Part shown: one piece after another, positions 17,305 to 25,528 of the stretch
Layout: each line of letters begins with the position of its first letter
How positions within the stretch are numbered: the first letter of the stretch is position 1
Origin: Verrucomicrobiota bacterium
GTDB taxonomy: Bacteria > Verrucomicrobiota > Verrucomicrobiia > CAIQCK01
Length of the DNA: 62,313 nt
Direction of reading: 5' to 3'
Assembly (NCBI GenBank): GCA_026397915.1
Contig: JAPLTX010000048.1
Location: 1-62,313 of the forward strand
Program-made: the position numbers and the translations under genes
The notes under the pieces: model-generated
The model's input: only the letters and a program-made list of their open reading frames with translations
What the model was told of the DNA's origin: nothing
Databases searched by the model: none

Positions 17305-18501
17305 ATGAGTTACGCCAATCCAACTCCACTGCGGCTCGGCGCGACCAGCGTGTTGGGCGGCCAGCGTTTCCGCGTCGTGGGCCGCGTCGTCATGGGCATG
17401 GACGACGAGGGCGAGACCTACTACTGGAATGAGTTTCTCCTCATGGATGACGCCGGCGGTTCCGCCACGCTGGTGTTCGAGGAAACCGAGAGTGGGCCGG
17501 AGTGGCGGTTGTTCACGCTCTTCGAGCCGGTGCACCCGCTGACGGCGAGTGAAGCTGCGAGGAAGCGTGTTGGCGATCAGGTCAACCTCGACGGCCAGCC
17601 GATGCCGGTCACGTTGGTGGACCAGTCGCGCGTCTATTTCATAGAAGGCACGCCGCCGGAAGGCGTGGAGGTCGGCGACGTAGCCGACTACTTCAACGTC
17701 GAGAGCGGCAACCAGATGCTGGTGGTGAGTTGGACCGGCGACGAGGTTGAATGCTACCAGGGCATCACCGTGCCCGCCGAGACGATCACCGAAGCGTTCA
17801 ACCTGCCGAATATGCCGGCGCTCGCGCCCGCGCTTTCTGTTGGCCGCTCGCTTGCAGCAAGCGGCGGAGCTGCCGAGTCCATGTCGTATGGCTGGATACT
17901 GAAGCTGGTCATCTTCGCGGTCGTGATCGGCGCGTGGTTCTTTGCATCGAAGTCCACGGGCTGGCGTTCGACTGCGCCCCTAACGAAGCCGTCGCCTCCC
18001 GCCGCGACGCTGGCCCTCGGCGCGAGCGGCACGATCAAGAACTGGGCTTTCACCGTTACCGGTCGTGCTACCGTCGAGATTGCCAAAGTCGGCGCGCTTT
18101 ACGACCAGCGTGAATACGAACTGACCCGTGCTGGCGGCGGTCGGGCGTTATTGGTTTGCGGCCTCAACGGCAGCGGAAAGGAATGGCATCTGTTTCTGCC
18201 GGTCACACCGAGTGCGCCGTTGACGCCATTTGAGGCCGCTGCGAAACGCGCAGGCGAAACGGTGACGTTTGATGGCATCGAGGCGACGGTGCATGAGCTA
18301 TTCAGCGCGAAGTGTCTTTCGTGCGACGGTTCGTTTGCCTCCAGCACAACGCCGGGCACAGTGTGTTTTGGTTTTCTGGCGCGTAGCTCGGCTGGCTGGT
18401 TGATGGCGCGATGGAACGAGAAGGGAATCGAGTTCTATATCGGCCTCACGTTGCCGGAGCGCGACACGCTCGCCGCGTTCGGCCGCGCTTCCATGCCTTG
18501 A
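17305..18501 (+). CDS. Two-copy DUF4178 protein with central membrane helix
   Basis: 398 residues. Two DUF4178-like beta-rich units are seen: residues ~1-150 (LGGQRFRVVGRVVMG, TYYWNEFLLMDDAGG) and ~235-390 (GTIKNWAFTVTGRATVEI, YDQREYELT). Between them is one hydrophobic helix (WILKLVIFAVVIGAWFF, near residue 200). DUF4178 occurs next to DUF350 and YjfC-like ligases in other bacteria; its role is unknown. It starts 2 bp after the ligase stop, so it is the last gene of the operon. The duplicated domain on both sides of a membrane helix is unusual. Confidence 0.85.
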   Translation: MSYANPTPLRLGATSVLGGQRFRVVGRVVMGMDDEGETYYWNEFLLMDDAGGSATLVFEETESGPEWRLFTLFEPVHPLTASEAARKRVGDQVNLDGQPMPVTLVDQSRVYFIEGTPPEGVEVGDVADYFNVESGNQMLVVSWTGDEVECYQGITVPAETITEAFNLPNMPALAPALSVGRSLAASGGAAESMSYGWILKLVIFAVVIGAWFFASKSTGWRSTAPLTKPSPPAATLALGASGTIKNWAFTVTGRATVEIAKVGALYDQREYELTRAGGGRALLVCGLNGSGKEWHLFLPVTPSAPLTPFEAAAKRAGETVTFDGIEATVHELFSAKCLSCDGSFASSTTPGTVCFGFLARSSAGWLMARWNEKGIEFYIGLTLPERDTLAAFGRASMP

Positions 18502-18519
18502 ACCACCACGCCGCTTGCG

Positions 18520-20142
18520 TTACTGGCCCGATACCTTCGCGACGGCGGGTGGTTTTGCTGTCAGGTCGTAGCACGTGATGGCCTGACGTCCGCGCACCAC
18601 GAGCTTGCCATCCGCGATGGCGGGCGACGGCACCCACATCGCGCGGGTGTTGGCCTTGCCGAGTTGGATGCGCTTTTCTGCCGAGGGCTTGAACATCAGC
18701 ACCTTGGAACCGCCGTTGGCCGACAGGAAAATTTTACCGTCGGCGAAGGCCGGCGATGAGATCGTCGAGGATGGCGTCTTCTCCTGCCACAGCTCGCGGC
18801 CGGTCGCGAGGTCGAAGCAGTAGTGAACATTGTCGTCCATCAGATAGACTTGGTTGTCCAAAATGAGCGGGCTGGATTGCGAGCGCAGCGGATCAATGGG
18901 GTAATTCCACAGCTTGTTGAAACCGGTTGCCGTCAGCTTGCCGGCAAAGATACCGATCTTTGGATTGTTGGCTTGCGCGGTGAGCGAGTCGCCGACAATC
19001 GCGGGCGTGCAATCGCCGCCAGCCGGTGTCGTCCAGAGAACGTCGCCGGTCTTGATGTCCACGCCCGCCATCACGCCGCGGCCGTTGCAAATAACCACGG
19101 TCTTGTCGCCGCACTTCCACGCCACGGGCGACGAGTTGCCGCCGCCGGCTTTGGCTTGGAGCCAGAGTTGTTTGCCTGTCGCCGCGTCGAACGCCGCGAG
19201 TTTGCCGACGTTCATGACGAGCACGCCGTCCGCAACCATCGGCGATGACGCCGGGGCCTTGCCGGGCATCGGCGCGGACCAGATTAGTTTGCCGCTGGCC
19301 GCATCCACGCCGTAGCAATGCGTGCTACCGAGCGCAAACACGCGCCCGCCGGCCACGCAAGGTGTGCTGGAGGCCATGCGGCCGGTGGCTTCGCCGGGCG
19401 ACTTGCATTTCCAGAGCGTCTTGCCCGTAGCGAGGTCGAGGCAGATCACCACGTCATCCGCCACCTTCATCGTCGGCGGCACGGCGGCTATGATCTGCTT
19501 CTTGATCTTGTCGCTGAAGTCCTGCTCGTTGACCCACTTCTCCATCGCTGCCTGATTCGGGAACCGTGTCTTCGAGACCGTCAGCAGCTTGTCATAGACT
19601 TCCAGCGGGATCGCATCGCCGCGTTTCTCAAACCGGCCGCGCACGAAGCCGGAGGTCGTCTGCCGCTTCTTGCTGTCGAGGTGTTTCTCCAGCCAGTCCG
19701 CGATGACCTTGTCCAGCGCCGCGCCTTTCAGGTTCGGGTCGAGCGCGAGCCGCTCCTTCTCCATGCTCGCCACCGTCTCCTTGGGCCAGCCGGCGACCGA
19801 CTGGTAACCGAGCTGCCGCATCACCAGATCGTCAATGGCGCGCGTCTCCGTCGGCACGTCCCTGTGCCAAACGATGCTCGCATACACGCGACCGCCGGCA
19901 GCCACCACGCTGCCGTGACCGCCGTCGTCATCAGACGGAATCGCCTCGCTGTCCCAAAGCTTCGTCAGCCCTTTGCTGGGCCACTCGTTGGCAAGCGGCG
20001 GGCTGTTCGGCACGATGCCGTTGCGCAACGGCCCGCGCCATTGCGGCCAGTCGCTGTCGGCAAACGCGCCACTCACAACGGCGAGCGCGGCAAAGGAAAA
20101 AGCTGCGGTGAGAACGAACGAGGACATGCGAGTTAGTTTCAT
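18520..20142 (-). CDS. Secreted PQQ-like beta-propeller protein
   Basis: From ATG 20142 the 540-residue product has a signal peptide (cleavage near AFA-DSDW) and starts its mature part with DWPQWRGP, typical of Planctomycete/Verrucomicrobial quinoprotein-like propellers. Blades with WKCKSPGEATG, IWSAPMPG, LWLQAK, LWTTPAGGD and LWQEKTPSS are visible. An ~80-residue helical insertion lies near residues 110-215. No enzymatic residues can be assigned; the fold resembles BamB and alcohol dehydrogenases, but membership in either is not shown. Convergent with the DUF4178 operon, 18 bp apart. Confidence 0.9.
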   Translation of the reverse strand: MKLTRMSSFVLTAAFSFAALAVVSGAFADSDWPQWRGPLRNGIVPNSPPLANEWPSKGLTKLWDSEAIPSDDDGGHGSVVAAGGRVYASIVWHRDVPTETRAIDDLVMRQLGYQSVAGWPKETVASMEKERLALDPNLKGAALDKVIADWLEKHLDSKKRQTTSGFVRGRFEKRGDAIPLEVYDKLLTVSKTRFPNQAAMEKWVNEQDFSDKIKKQIIAAVPPTMKVADDVVICLDLATGKTLWKCKSPGEATGRMASSTPCVAGGRVFALGSTHCYGVDAASGKLIWSAPMPGKAPASSPMVADGVLVMNVGKLAAFDAATGKQLWLQAKAGGGNSSPVAWKCGDKTVVICNGRGVMAGVDIKTGDVLWTTPAGGDCTPAIVGDSLTAQANNPKIGIFAGKLTATGFNKLWNYPIDPLRSQSSPLILDNQVYLMDDNVHYCFDLATGRELWQEKTPSSTISSPAFADGKIFLSANGGSKVLMFKPSAEKRIQLGKANTRAMWVPSPAIADGKLVVRGRQAITCYDLTAKPPAVAKVSGQ

Positions 20143-20280
20143 AGTCAATTCACTTGGGCAAACCGGAACGCTGGCATCGAGCCGGCGTTGCAAAGCGGAG
20201 TTTCTTTATCAGTTGTTGCCCGCCGTCTGCAAGCGTGGCGTGATTGACCCGCGCCCGCGCTTTGCCTACACTCCGCGGGC

Positions 20281-20520
20281 ATGGGAAAGAAACTCGCTGC
20301 CAAGGAAACCATGCCAGCCAACCCTGTAGCGGCGGTCTCTGACCGCCGAAAGTCCGATGACAACAAACGGCGGTCGGAGACCGCCGCTACAGTTCCCGCC
20401 GGCAAACCTTCCGCCCTGCTCGACACCCGCGTCATCTACTGCGGCGACAACCTCGAACAACTCCGCAAGCTCCCCGTTCACGAGATTCTGGACGAGGAAA
20501 TAGCGAGGAAGCTGGCGTAG
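20281..20520 (+). pseudogene. Adenine DNA methyltransferase with large internal deletion
   Basis: The 79-residue frame begins like type III/solitary adenine methyltransferases (MGKKLAAKE, then LLDTRVIYCGDNLEQLRKLP), but the DPPF/DPPY catalytic part and the rest of the Rossmann core are missing. After LRKLP the frame jumps to VHEILDEEIARKLA and stops, which reads like the original C-terminal end. A 67-bp palindromic repeat is also inserted in frame near the N-terminus (encoded residues ~16-37). It is therefore a decayed methyltransferase, probably the remnant of a restriction-modification or defence locus. The next gene starts 17 bp downstream. Confidence 0.75.
20325..20391. repeat. Palindromic element inside the broken methyltransferase
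   Basis: The arms are TGTAGCGGCGGTC (starting at 20325) and GACCGCCGCTACA (ending at 20391), each followed inward by a smaller copy of GGCGGTC/GACCGCC. The TGTAGC...GCTACA ends match the palindromes at 58781-58893. The 67-bp insertion keeps the reading frame open. Confidence 0.9.
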
Positions 20521-20537
20521 GAGGTGCGGAGATCATA

Positions 20538-21206
20538 ATGGCGACGTTTCTCGAATGCCTTGACGAACTCGAACCGGGTGAATCATATAGCCTCTTGGCG
20601 TCCATGGCATCGCACTATGCTTTCTGTATGGAGTGCGGTCATGTAGATCACCGGATTTCACGTCGCAACGATCCTTGCCAGACCTGCGGCAGACCATGTG
20701 ATTTGAGAACTTCGCTGTTTTCTGACGAAGGTCTTCTTTTTCAAACGATCTGCGAGTGTTACCGAAGCAAAGATTCCAGAACTCTTTGTGTCATACTGTT
20801 TTGCACCCTCATGGAACAGCACCTGCATCACTACTTGTCGGTGAGATGCCGGCGTCTGGGTCTAGGCTGGAATGTAATCGAACGTTTACTGAACACCGCT
20901 GAGCGATGGAAGGATCGTCAAACCTTATTCAAGGATGTGTCAGGCTGTTCCATGGACGCTTCGCTTGCTGAAACCGGAATGCCAGCACTGTTTAAGCCAT
21001 ACAGGGAATTGTATCTCAAGAGGTGTCGTCTGGTTCATGGTCGTCTGGCCTATGACATCGACGAGAATCACATTCGTAATGCAGTGGCCTTGTCGGCTAA
21101 CTCTTTTTCAGCGTTTGCGTATCTACATCACAAGTTCTGCTCAGTTGATGGGCCAGAATTGGGAGTAACGAAGATGACTATGCTGCAAAGGTTCAAGGGA
21201 AAATAG
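20538..21206 (+). CDS. Unrecognised protein: zinc ribbon plus HEPN-like RX4H motif
   Basis: 222 residues, visibly lower GC than the flanks. Residues ~32-54 contain two Cys pairs (CMECGH, CQTCGRPC), a probable zinc ribbon. The C-terminal ~130 residues look helical and contain RCRLVHG (about 162-168), an RX4H arrangement like the catalytic motif of HEPN RNases (commonly RNxxVHG), though the residue after Arg is Cys rather than Asn or Asp. It lies just downstream of the broken methyltransferase and 27 bp ahead of a second RX4H protein. An RNase effector or toxin role is inference; no named family is recognised. Confidence 0.75.
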   Translation: MATFLECLDELEPGESYSLLASMASHYAFCMECGHVDHRISRRNDPCQTCGRPCDLRTSLFSDEGLLFQTICECYRSKDSRTLCVILFCTLMEQHLHHYLSVRCRRLGLGWNVIERLLNTAERWKDRQTLFKDVSGCSMDASLAETGMPALFKPYRELYLKRCRLVHGRLAYDIDENHIRNAVALSANSFSAFAYLHHKFCSVDGPELGVTKMTMLQRFKGK

Positions 21207-21233
21207 ATCGTGGCACAACACCAAGGAAATGGA

Positions 21234-22121
21234 ATGACACGACGTTCGACAATGAACAATGCAGTCGGTGCGAGTGCACAAGCCGAAAACGAAATCGCTC
21301 GCAGGATCACTATTGATACGCGTTCCTCATCTTACGAAGGTTTCTTCGATCATGATTGGGCAAGTCAATTGCATGCATTTGTCGAAGGATCCAAGATTCA
21401 ACAAGCTGTGTGGGACATCACGTCTTCTTGGAAGGGCACAAGCAACGCAAGACGGATGCCTTGGTTGACGCTGCGATTTGTCCAGTGGGCATTGGAAAGT
21501 TACGCAAGAGGGAAAACACCGTTCTCGATGGAAGTTGTTAAAGCCTTCTGCAACAACGTGGTCGCGCTCATGGGAGACACGCCTCTTTCATCCCAGCAAC
21601 TGGAGCGCATGCAAAAGGTTTTCTTGGGCATTCAGAATACATTATGGCTGCATCTTGAGGCAAATCCATTGGACCTTGATAGAGAGATCCTGAAGTGCTG
21701 GGAGGATATGCTTAACAAGCCCGACTTCGCACTCAGTTTGTGGAAATCGGAGGAAAGCGCCTATATCGGCGTCTATTTCGCCTATGAAGACTTTGTTGCT
21801 CGATTGATTGGGATTGCCAAAGGACGCGCGCGATACGAGCTTTCCAAGACATTCCAAGCGGACTTTGTGGAAACATTTGACGAGTCAATGTTTGAGCGAT
21901 GCTGGAGAGGACCAGTGCGCATTGGAAGGCTCGTCAGAAATGCCTTGCTTCACAATGGTGGCAGAATCACTGAACAACTCGAAAGAACTGAACACGGTCT
22001 AAAAGTGAACGACAAACAAATCTACATCATGGCGCCAAACACTACGGACTTGTTTCACTTACTAAAGGACCGCGTTCAACTCATGGTCGAAGAAGGTCTG
22101 AAACAACCAAGCATGCGATGA
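21234..22121 (+). CDS. Unrecognised protein with HEPN-like RNALLH motif
   Basis: About 295 residues from ATG 21234, which has AAGGA just upstream; a GTG at 21210 is possible. The protein is predicted largely helical. Near residues 235-240 it carries VRNALLHNGG, a close match to the RX4H motif of HEPN domains (RNxxxHxG). The preceding YFAYEDFVARLIGIAKG helix is also HEPN-like. Low GC and rare-codon use match the preceding gene. The two form a unit after the decayed methyltransferase and may be a defence module or a toxin pair; this is inference from motif and location. Confidence 0.75.
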   Translation: MTRRSTMNNAVGASAQAENEIARRITIDTRSSSYEGFFDHDWASQLHAFVEGSKIQQAVWDITSSWKGTSNARRMPWLTLRFVQWALESYARGKTPFSMEVVKAFCNNVVALMGDTPLSSQQLERMQKVFLGIQNTLWLHLEANPLDLDREILKCWEDMLNKPDFALSLWKSEESAYIGVYFAYEDFVARLIGIAKGRARYELSKTFQADFVETFDESMFERCWRGPVRIGRLVRNALLHNGGRITEQLERTEHGLKVNDKQIYIMAPNTTDLFHLLKDRVQLMVEEGLKQPSMR

Positions 22122-22223
22122 TTCGCGGATGATTGATCGAATTCGGTTAAAGGAAGCCGCGCAAAATCTTTCAATCTCATCATCGTATGAATCAACCTCC
22201 TAAAGATTGGTGGCAAGCTCATT

Positions 22224-22445
22224 TCACCTCGCAGACGCGTAGAAGAAACTGTTGGTCCAATCATGGAGCGCGCACATTTCGCTCTGCGTCGGCGGATCGC
22301 TGAAGTCGCCGGTGAACGGGCCGACGCTGGCGGGATTCCTCGCCGTGTCGGCGATAGCGTCGCCGAGTTGTTGATTTGAAACTTCTCCCGGAGGGGCAGG
22401 AGAGTCGTTTGCATCACCGGCTGCTGCCCTGTGAGGTTTGTGCAT
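22224..22445 (-). pseudogene. C-terminal piece of a tail-like SDPPTQ-family protein, probably frameshifted
   Basis: The minus frame contains PPGEVSNQQLGDAIADT and VGPFTGDFSDPPTQSEM, matching the C-terminal domain of the genes at 32003-32494 and 58969-59307. The first in-frame ATG is at 22445. Further upstream the frame stays open, but sense-like segments (VIRVISGGRLR, GQQPVMQTTLLP) lie in two different frames, suggesting two frameshifts. The end (WTNSFFYASAR) also departs from the family. It points away from array A (22604-22834) and is divergent from the gene at 22890. Confidence 0.6.
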
Positions 22446-22603
22446 TCTGAGGCGGCCGCCGGAGATGACCCTGATGACGGTCGGCGGTTTGTGGAGATGA
22501 CCGTGGGACTGCCGCCTCCGCTCTGCGGCCTGTAATCCCGCACGGGGAAGCCCGAACTTGCGTAAAAACAGTTGTGGGGTAAGATTATACTCGCCTACGA
22601 AGG

Positions 22604-22834
22604 TTCCGTTGGCGTCAACGGAGCTTTCGTTGGTGGCAACGGATGTTCTGTTGGTATCCACGGGTATTCCGTTGGAGCCTACGAAGTTTGCGTTGGTGCC
22701 AACGGGAATAGCGTTGGCAGCAACGGATGTTCCGTAGGTGCTTACGAAGTGTTCGTTGGTATCCACGGATACTCCGTTGGTGCCAACGGAACTTCCGTGG
22801 ATGCCAACGGAGGTTCCGTTGGTGCCGCTGGAAG
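22604..22834. repeat. Array A: 11 tandem 21-bp quasi-palindromic units
   Basis: Eleven abutting units of exactly 21 bp start at 22604, 22625, 22646, 22667, 22688, 22709, 22730, 22751, 22772, 22793 and 22814. The best units have arms CCGTTGG and CCAACGG around TG (for example 22772-22792). Some units differ in both arms, for example CGTAGG with CTTACG at 22730-22750. There are no spacers and no two units are identical. Because 21 is a multiple of 3, it can be read as 7-residue repeats on both strands. It lies between divergent genes and ends 55 bp before the start at 22890. Confidence 0.95.
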
Positions 22835-22889
22835 AAAAAATGGAACCTCCAGTTGGTGGTTGGATGCCGCCGGAAAGGAGTTTGGAGTC

Positions 22890-23510
22890 ATGAAACAAGT
22901 GGATTATGTGCCGCGAAAAGACGCGGAGTTCATGGGATGGTTGAAGGGGCTGAAGAAGGGTGCGACGGAGCTTGCCGCACTGCTGGGGGTGACGGACGAG
23001 GAGTTGGCGCTGCTGGCGGAGTGTGCGGCCGGTTTCGAGGAGGACTTGAAGAAGGCCGATGATTTAATCGGCAAGGCCAAGGCGGCTGTGTCGGCCAAGG
23101 ATGCCACGCGCCGGAAGGCGGAGAAGGTGGCGCGCAGTCTTGCGCAGCGGATGAAGGCGCACCGCAACTACAAGGCGTCGCTGGGCGTCGGGATGGGCAT
23201 TGAAGGCGCGGAGCGGCGGGTTGAGATGAAGGAAGCCAAGCCGACAGGCAGCGCGAAGGCGATGGGCCACGGCGTGGTGGAGGTGAGTTACTTCAAGGGC
23301 GAGTTTGACGGGGTGAACGTCTATGGCGAGCGGGAGGACGGGAGCGGGCTTGTGTTGCTGGGCCGGGACGCGCAATCGCCTTACGAGGATAAGCGGCCGT
23401 TGTTGCACGAGGGCCGGCCGGAGATTCGCCGCTATCAGCTTCGTTACGTGAAGAATGACGCCGAGGTCGGCCAGATGAGCAACGGCATCAGCGTGACGTG
23501 CGAGCCATAG
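22890..23510 (+). CDS. DYVPRKD-type structural-like protein
   Basis: 206 residues from ATG 22890 with a strong ribosome-binding site (GGAAAGGAG, 22872-22880). The N-terminus DYVPRKDAEFMGWL is followed by ~100 residues of helices (LGVTDEELALLAECAAGF; AKDATRRKAEKVARSLAQR), then a beta-rich fibronectin-III-like C-terminus (GVVEVSYFKGEFDGVNVYG, RRYQLRYVKNDAEVGQMSN). The gene at 30704-31444 opens the same way after an extra N-terminus (MDYIPNK) and has the same helix-plus-beta layout, so I treat them as relatives. Surface or phage-tail-like function is inference. Array A sits directly upstream. Confidence 0.85.
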   Translation: MKQVDYVPRKDAEFMGWLKGLKKGATELAALLGVTDEELALLAECAAGFEEDLKKADDLIGKAKAAVSAKDATRRKAEKVARSLAQRMKAHRNYKASLGVGMGIEGAERRVEMKEAKPTGSAKAMGHGVVEVSYFKGEFDGVNVYGEREDGSGLVLLGRDAQSPYEDKRPLLHEGRPEIRRYQLRYVKNDAEVGQMSNGISVTCEP

Positions 23511-23528
23511 CGACGGTTCGGGGGATTA

Positions 23529-24707
23529 TTACCCCGCCAGCCAGCCGCTGACGTGATGGATTTCGTCGGCGATGTTTGGGATAAGGTCGGGCGTTCCGCT
23601 GCCGGCGACCATCTCCAGCCACGTGTAGGTCTCAATCACCAGTGGCACTTTTGGATTGGCCTTTGTGAAGTGGCGAACGAACGATTCTACCTCGGCAAGT
23701 GTTGTCGGCATCGCGCCGCCGGGCAGTAGCGGCATGTGGTAGTGAATGCGGAGTTTCTCGACGCCCGCGTGGGCCATCGAGCGCAAGCCTTCCGGCGTCA
23801 GGATCGGCGGCAGGTCGAGCGAGAAATAGACGGGCTGGCCGGCGGCGTTCACGCCACAGGTCTGGTGGAGAAACTTCGACTTAGCGTAGCGGCGGCGCAA
23901 CGTCTCCAACAGTTCGGGCGCGACGAGCGGCTTCTCGATCTCGATGCAGTTGGAGATGTGAATTTTCGCGATCTGAATGCCCGCCGCTTGTAGCGCCGTC
24001 GCCGACTGCGCGAGGTCTTCAAACTTGACGAGTTGATGGCAGGTGTCGAAGTTGACGCCGAGGTAACGCCCGCTGCCGGTTTCGCCGTCGAGCGTAGGAC
24101 GGAACTTCGCGAAGAACTCGATGACCTCGCTGGTGCGCTCGTAGGCGAGACCCGGCTCCGGTTCGAGGCCGACGGTGACGCGGCGGCCGGTGCGGCGTTC
24201 GAGTTCGGCGCAGTGCTGCACGCAACGTCGCAGCGATGCCGCCGTTTGCTCGTGGATGCCAGGCGCGTCGGCGAAATCGCGTTTGAGCGCGCCAGCGGGG
24301 ACGCTGAGCGTCGGCTCCTTGACCTCCGGCGGCGCGAGCGCGGCAAGCAGGTCGGCGCAATCGCAGGTGTAGCGGAGGCGCTCGTCGTTTTCGTGCCACG
24401 TCGGGAGATAGACGCGCTCCTTCAGATTCGGTTGATGAAAGCTCACGGGCACGAACGCGTTGAGCGCGACGAGGCGCAATCCCTCGTCGTGCAGCGTGTC
24501 GCGCAGTTCCGCTACTGCCGTCGGTTGCGCGCGAAGTTCCTCGACCATGCGCTGGGAGAAGCGGAGTTCCACCGGAAACTCGCGGTCGTGGTAAGCCTCC
24601 CGGCGGATGTGCGGCGCACGATGCCGCAGCGTGTGCCGAAGCTCCTCCAACGACTCGTCCGGGAAGACGTTCAGCGAGTAGCCGATGCTTGTGCCTTGGC
24701 GGCCCAT
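23529..24707 (-). CDS. eboE: EboE-type TIM-barrel metabolite-traffic protein
   Basis: 392 residues of the xylose-isomerase-like TIM barrel, matching EboE. The N-terminus IGYSLNVFPDESLEEL is typical, and metal-ligand style motifs appear as VGLEPEPG, GVNFDTCHQ and IHISNCIEIE. It is the last gene of a minus-strand unit eboC - eboF-like - TIM barrel - eboE; its start overlaps the previous stop by 37 bp. In cyanobacteria and some heterotrophs the ebo genes are needed to move a precursor to the periplasm. The substrate here is unknown. Confidence 0.88.
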   Translation of the reverse strand: MGRQGTSIGYSLNVFPDESLEELRHTLRHRAPHIRREAYHDREFPVELRFSQRMVEELRAQPTAVAELRDTLHDEGLRLVALNAFVPVSFHQPNLKERVYLPTWHENDERLRYTCDCADLLAALAPPEVKEPTLSVPAGALKRDFADAPGIHEQTAASLRRCVQHCAELERRTGRRVTVGLEPEPGLAYERTSEVIEFFAKFRPTLDGETGSGRYLGVNFDTCHQLVKFEDLAQSATALQAAGIQIAKIHISNCIEIEKPLVAPELLETLRRRYAKSKFLHQTCGVNAAGQPVYFSLDLPPILTPEGLRSMAHAGVEKLRIHYHMPLLPGGAMPTTLAEVESFVRHFTKANPKVPLVIETYTWLEMVAGSGTPDLIPNIADEIHHVSGWLAG

Positions 24708-25528
24708 TGGTGGAGCAGTTGCAGTGAACGGCGCGCCACGTCCGGCGCGCGATGGCTGTCGCGACCGAGTTCGACGTTGATCAATCCGCGGTAACCGGCA
24801 ACGTGCAGGGCGCGCAGCACCGGGGGAAAATCTATGTCGCCTTCGCCGAACATCCGGTGCTCGTGGACGCCGCCCTTGATGTCCTCGATGTGGACGTTGC
24901 GCAGCACCGGCGCGTTGTGCTGCACGATGGTCTCAAGCCGCCCCGGCTCGGTGCAGAAGACGTGGCCGATGTCGAGCGTAAGGCCGAACGTTGGCGATGG
25001 CACATGCTCCTTCAGCCGGTCAAACGCTGCGAGAGTGTCCACCATCATGCCCGGCTCCGGTTCGAACGCCAGCATCACGCCTTTGCGTTCGGCATAGGCG
25101 GTGATTTCCTGGCATCCGGCGATCAGCCATTTCCACGCCGCCTCCTCGGTCACGTCTTTCGCGCGCGGGCCGGACCAGAAGCTCACGGCCTCGGCGTTGA
25201 GATCGGCGGCGAGGTTGATGGCGCGCTTCAAAAACTGGAGCCGCAGTTCACGGCCTTCAGGCTGGTGGCTGATGAGGGTCGGTTCGTGTTTGAACCACTT
25301 GCTGAGCAGGTAACGCGCGCCGGTTTCAATCACTACCGACAACTGGAGCGCCTTGAGCATGCCTTTCAAGTGGCGCAACTCCGCGGCGGTGATGTTGAAC
25401 GGATCACAGTGCTGCACGTCCACCGACAACGCAATGCCATCGTAGCCGCAGCCGGCGATTACCACCAGCGCGTCGTTGAGCCTGTGATGCGCGAACCCAT
25501 TTGTGTTGTAACCAAATCTCAGATTCAT
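24671..25528 (-). CDS. Sugar-phosphate isomerase/epimerase-like TIM barrel (AP endonuclease 2 family)
   Basis: 285 residues from ATG 25528, which overlaps the stop of the upstream gene (ATGA). The xylose-isomerase-like barrel opens LRFGYNTNGFAHH and carries FEPEPGMMVD, LTLDIGHVFC, HIEDIKGG and LINVELGRDSH, the usual metal and phosphate site regions. It is a second, shorter TIM barrel next to eboE and not the usual TatD (EboB) member, so it may replace or extend the pathway. Cytosolic; substrate unknown. Confidence 0.88.
   Translation of the reverse strand: MNLRFGYNTNGFAHHRLNDALVVIAGCGYDGIALSVDVQHCDPFNITAAELRHLKGMLKALQLSVVIETGARYLLSKWFKHEPTLISHQPEGRELRLQFLKRAINLAADLNAEAVSFWSGPRAKDVTEEAAWKWLIAGCQEITAYAERKGVMLAFEPEPGMMVDTLAAFDRLKEHVPSPTFGLTLDIGHVFCTEPGRLETIVQHNAPVLRNVHIEDIKGGVHEHRMFGEGDIDFPPVLRALHVAGYRGLINVELGRDSHRAPDVARRSLQLLHQWAAKAQASATR

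Noticed and set aside
22604..22834. CRISPR array
   Set aside because: Units abut with no spacers, vary from one another and lack a constant repeat; no cas genes are nearby. The same applies to the arrays at 31588, 41906 and 60286.
22572..22889. N-terminal extension of the gene at 22890 through array A as a 7-residue-repeat protein
   Set aside because: The frame is open only because the period is a multiple of three. A strong ribosome-binding site precedes ATG 22890, and the repeat reads equally well on the other strand.
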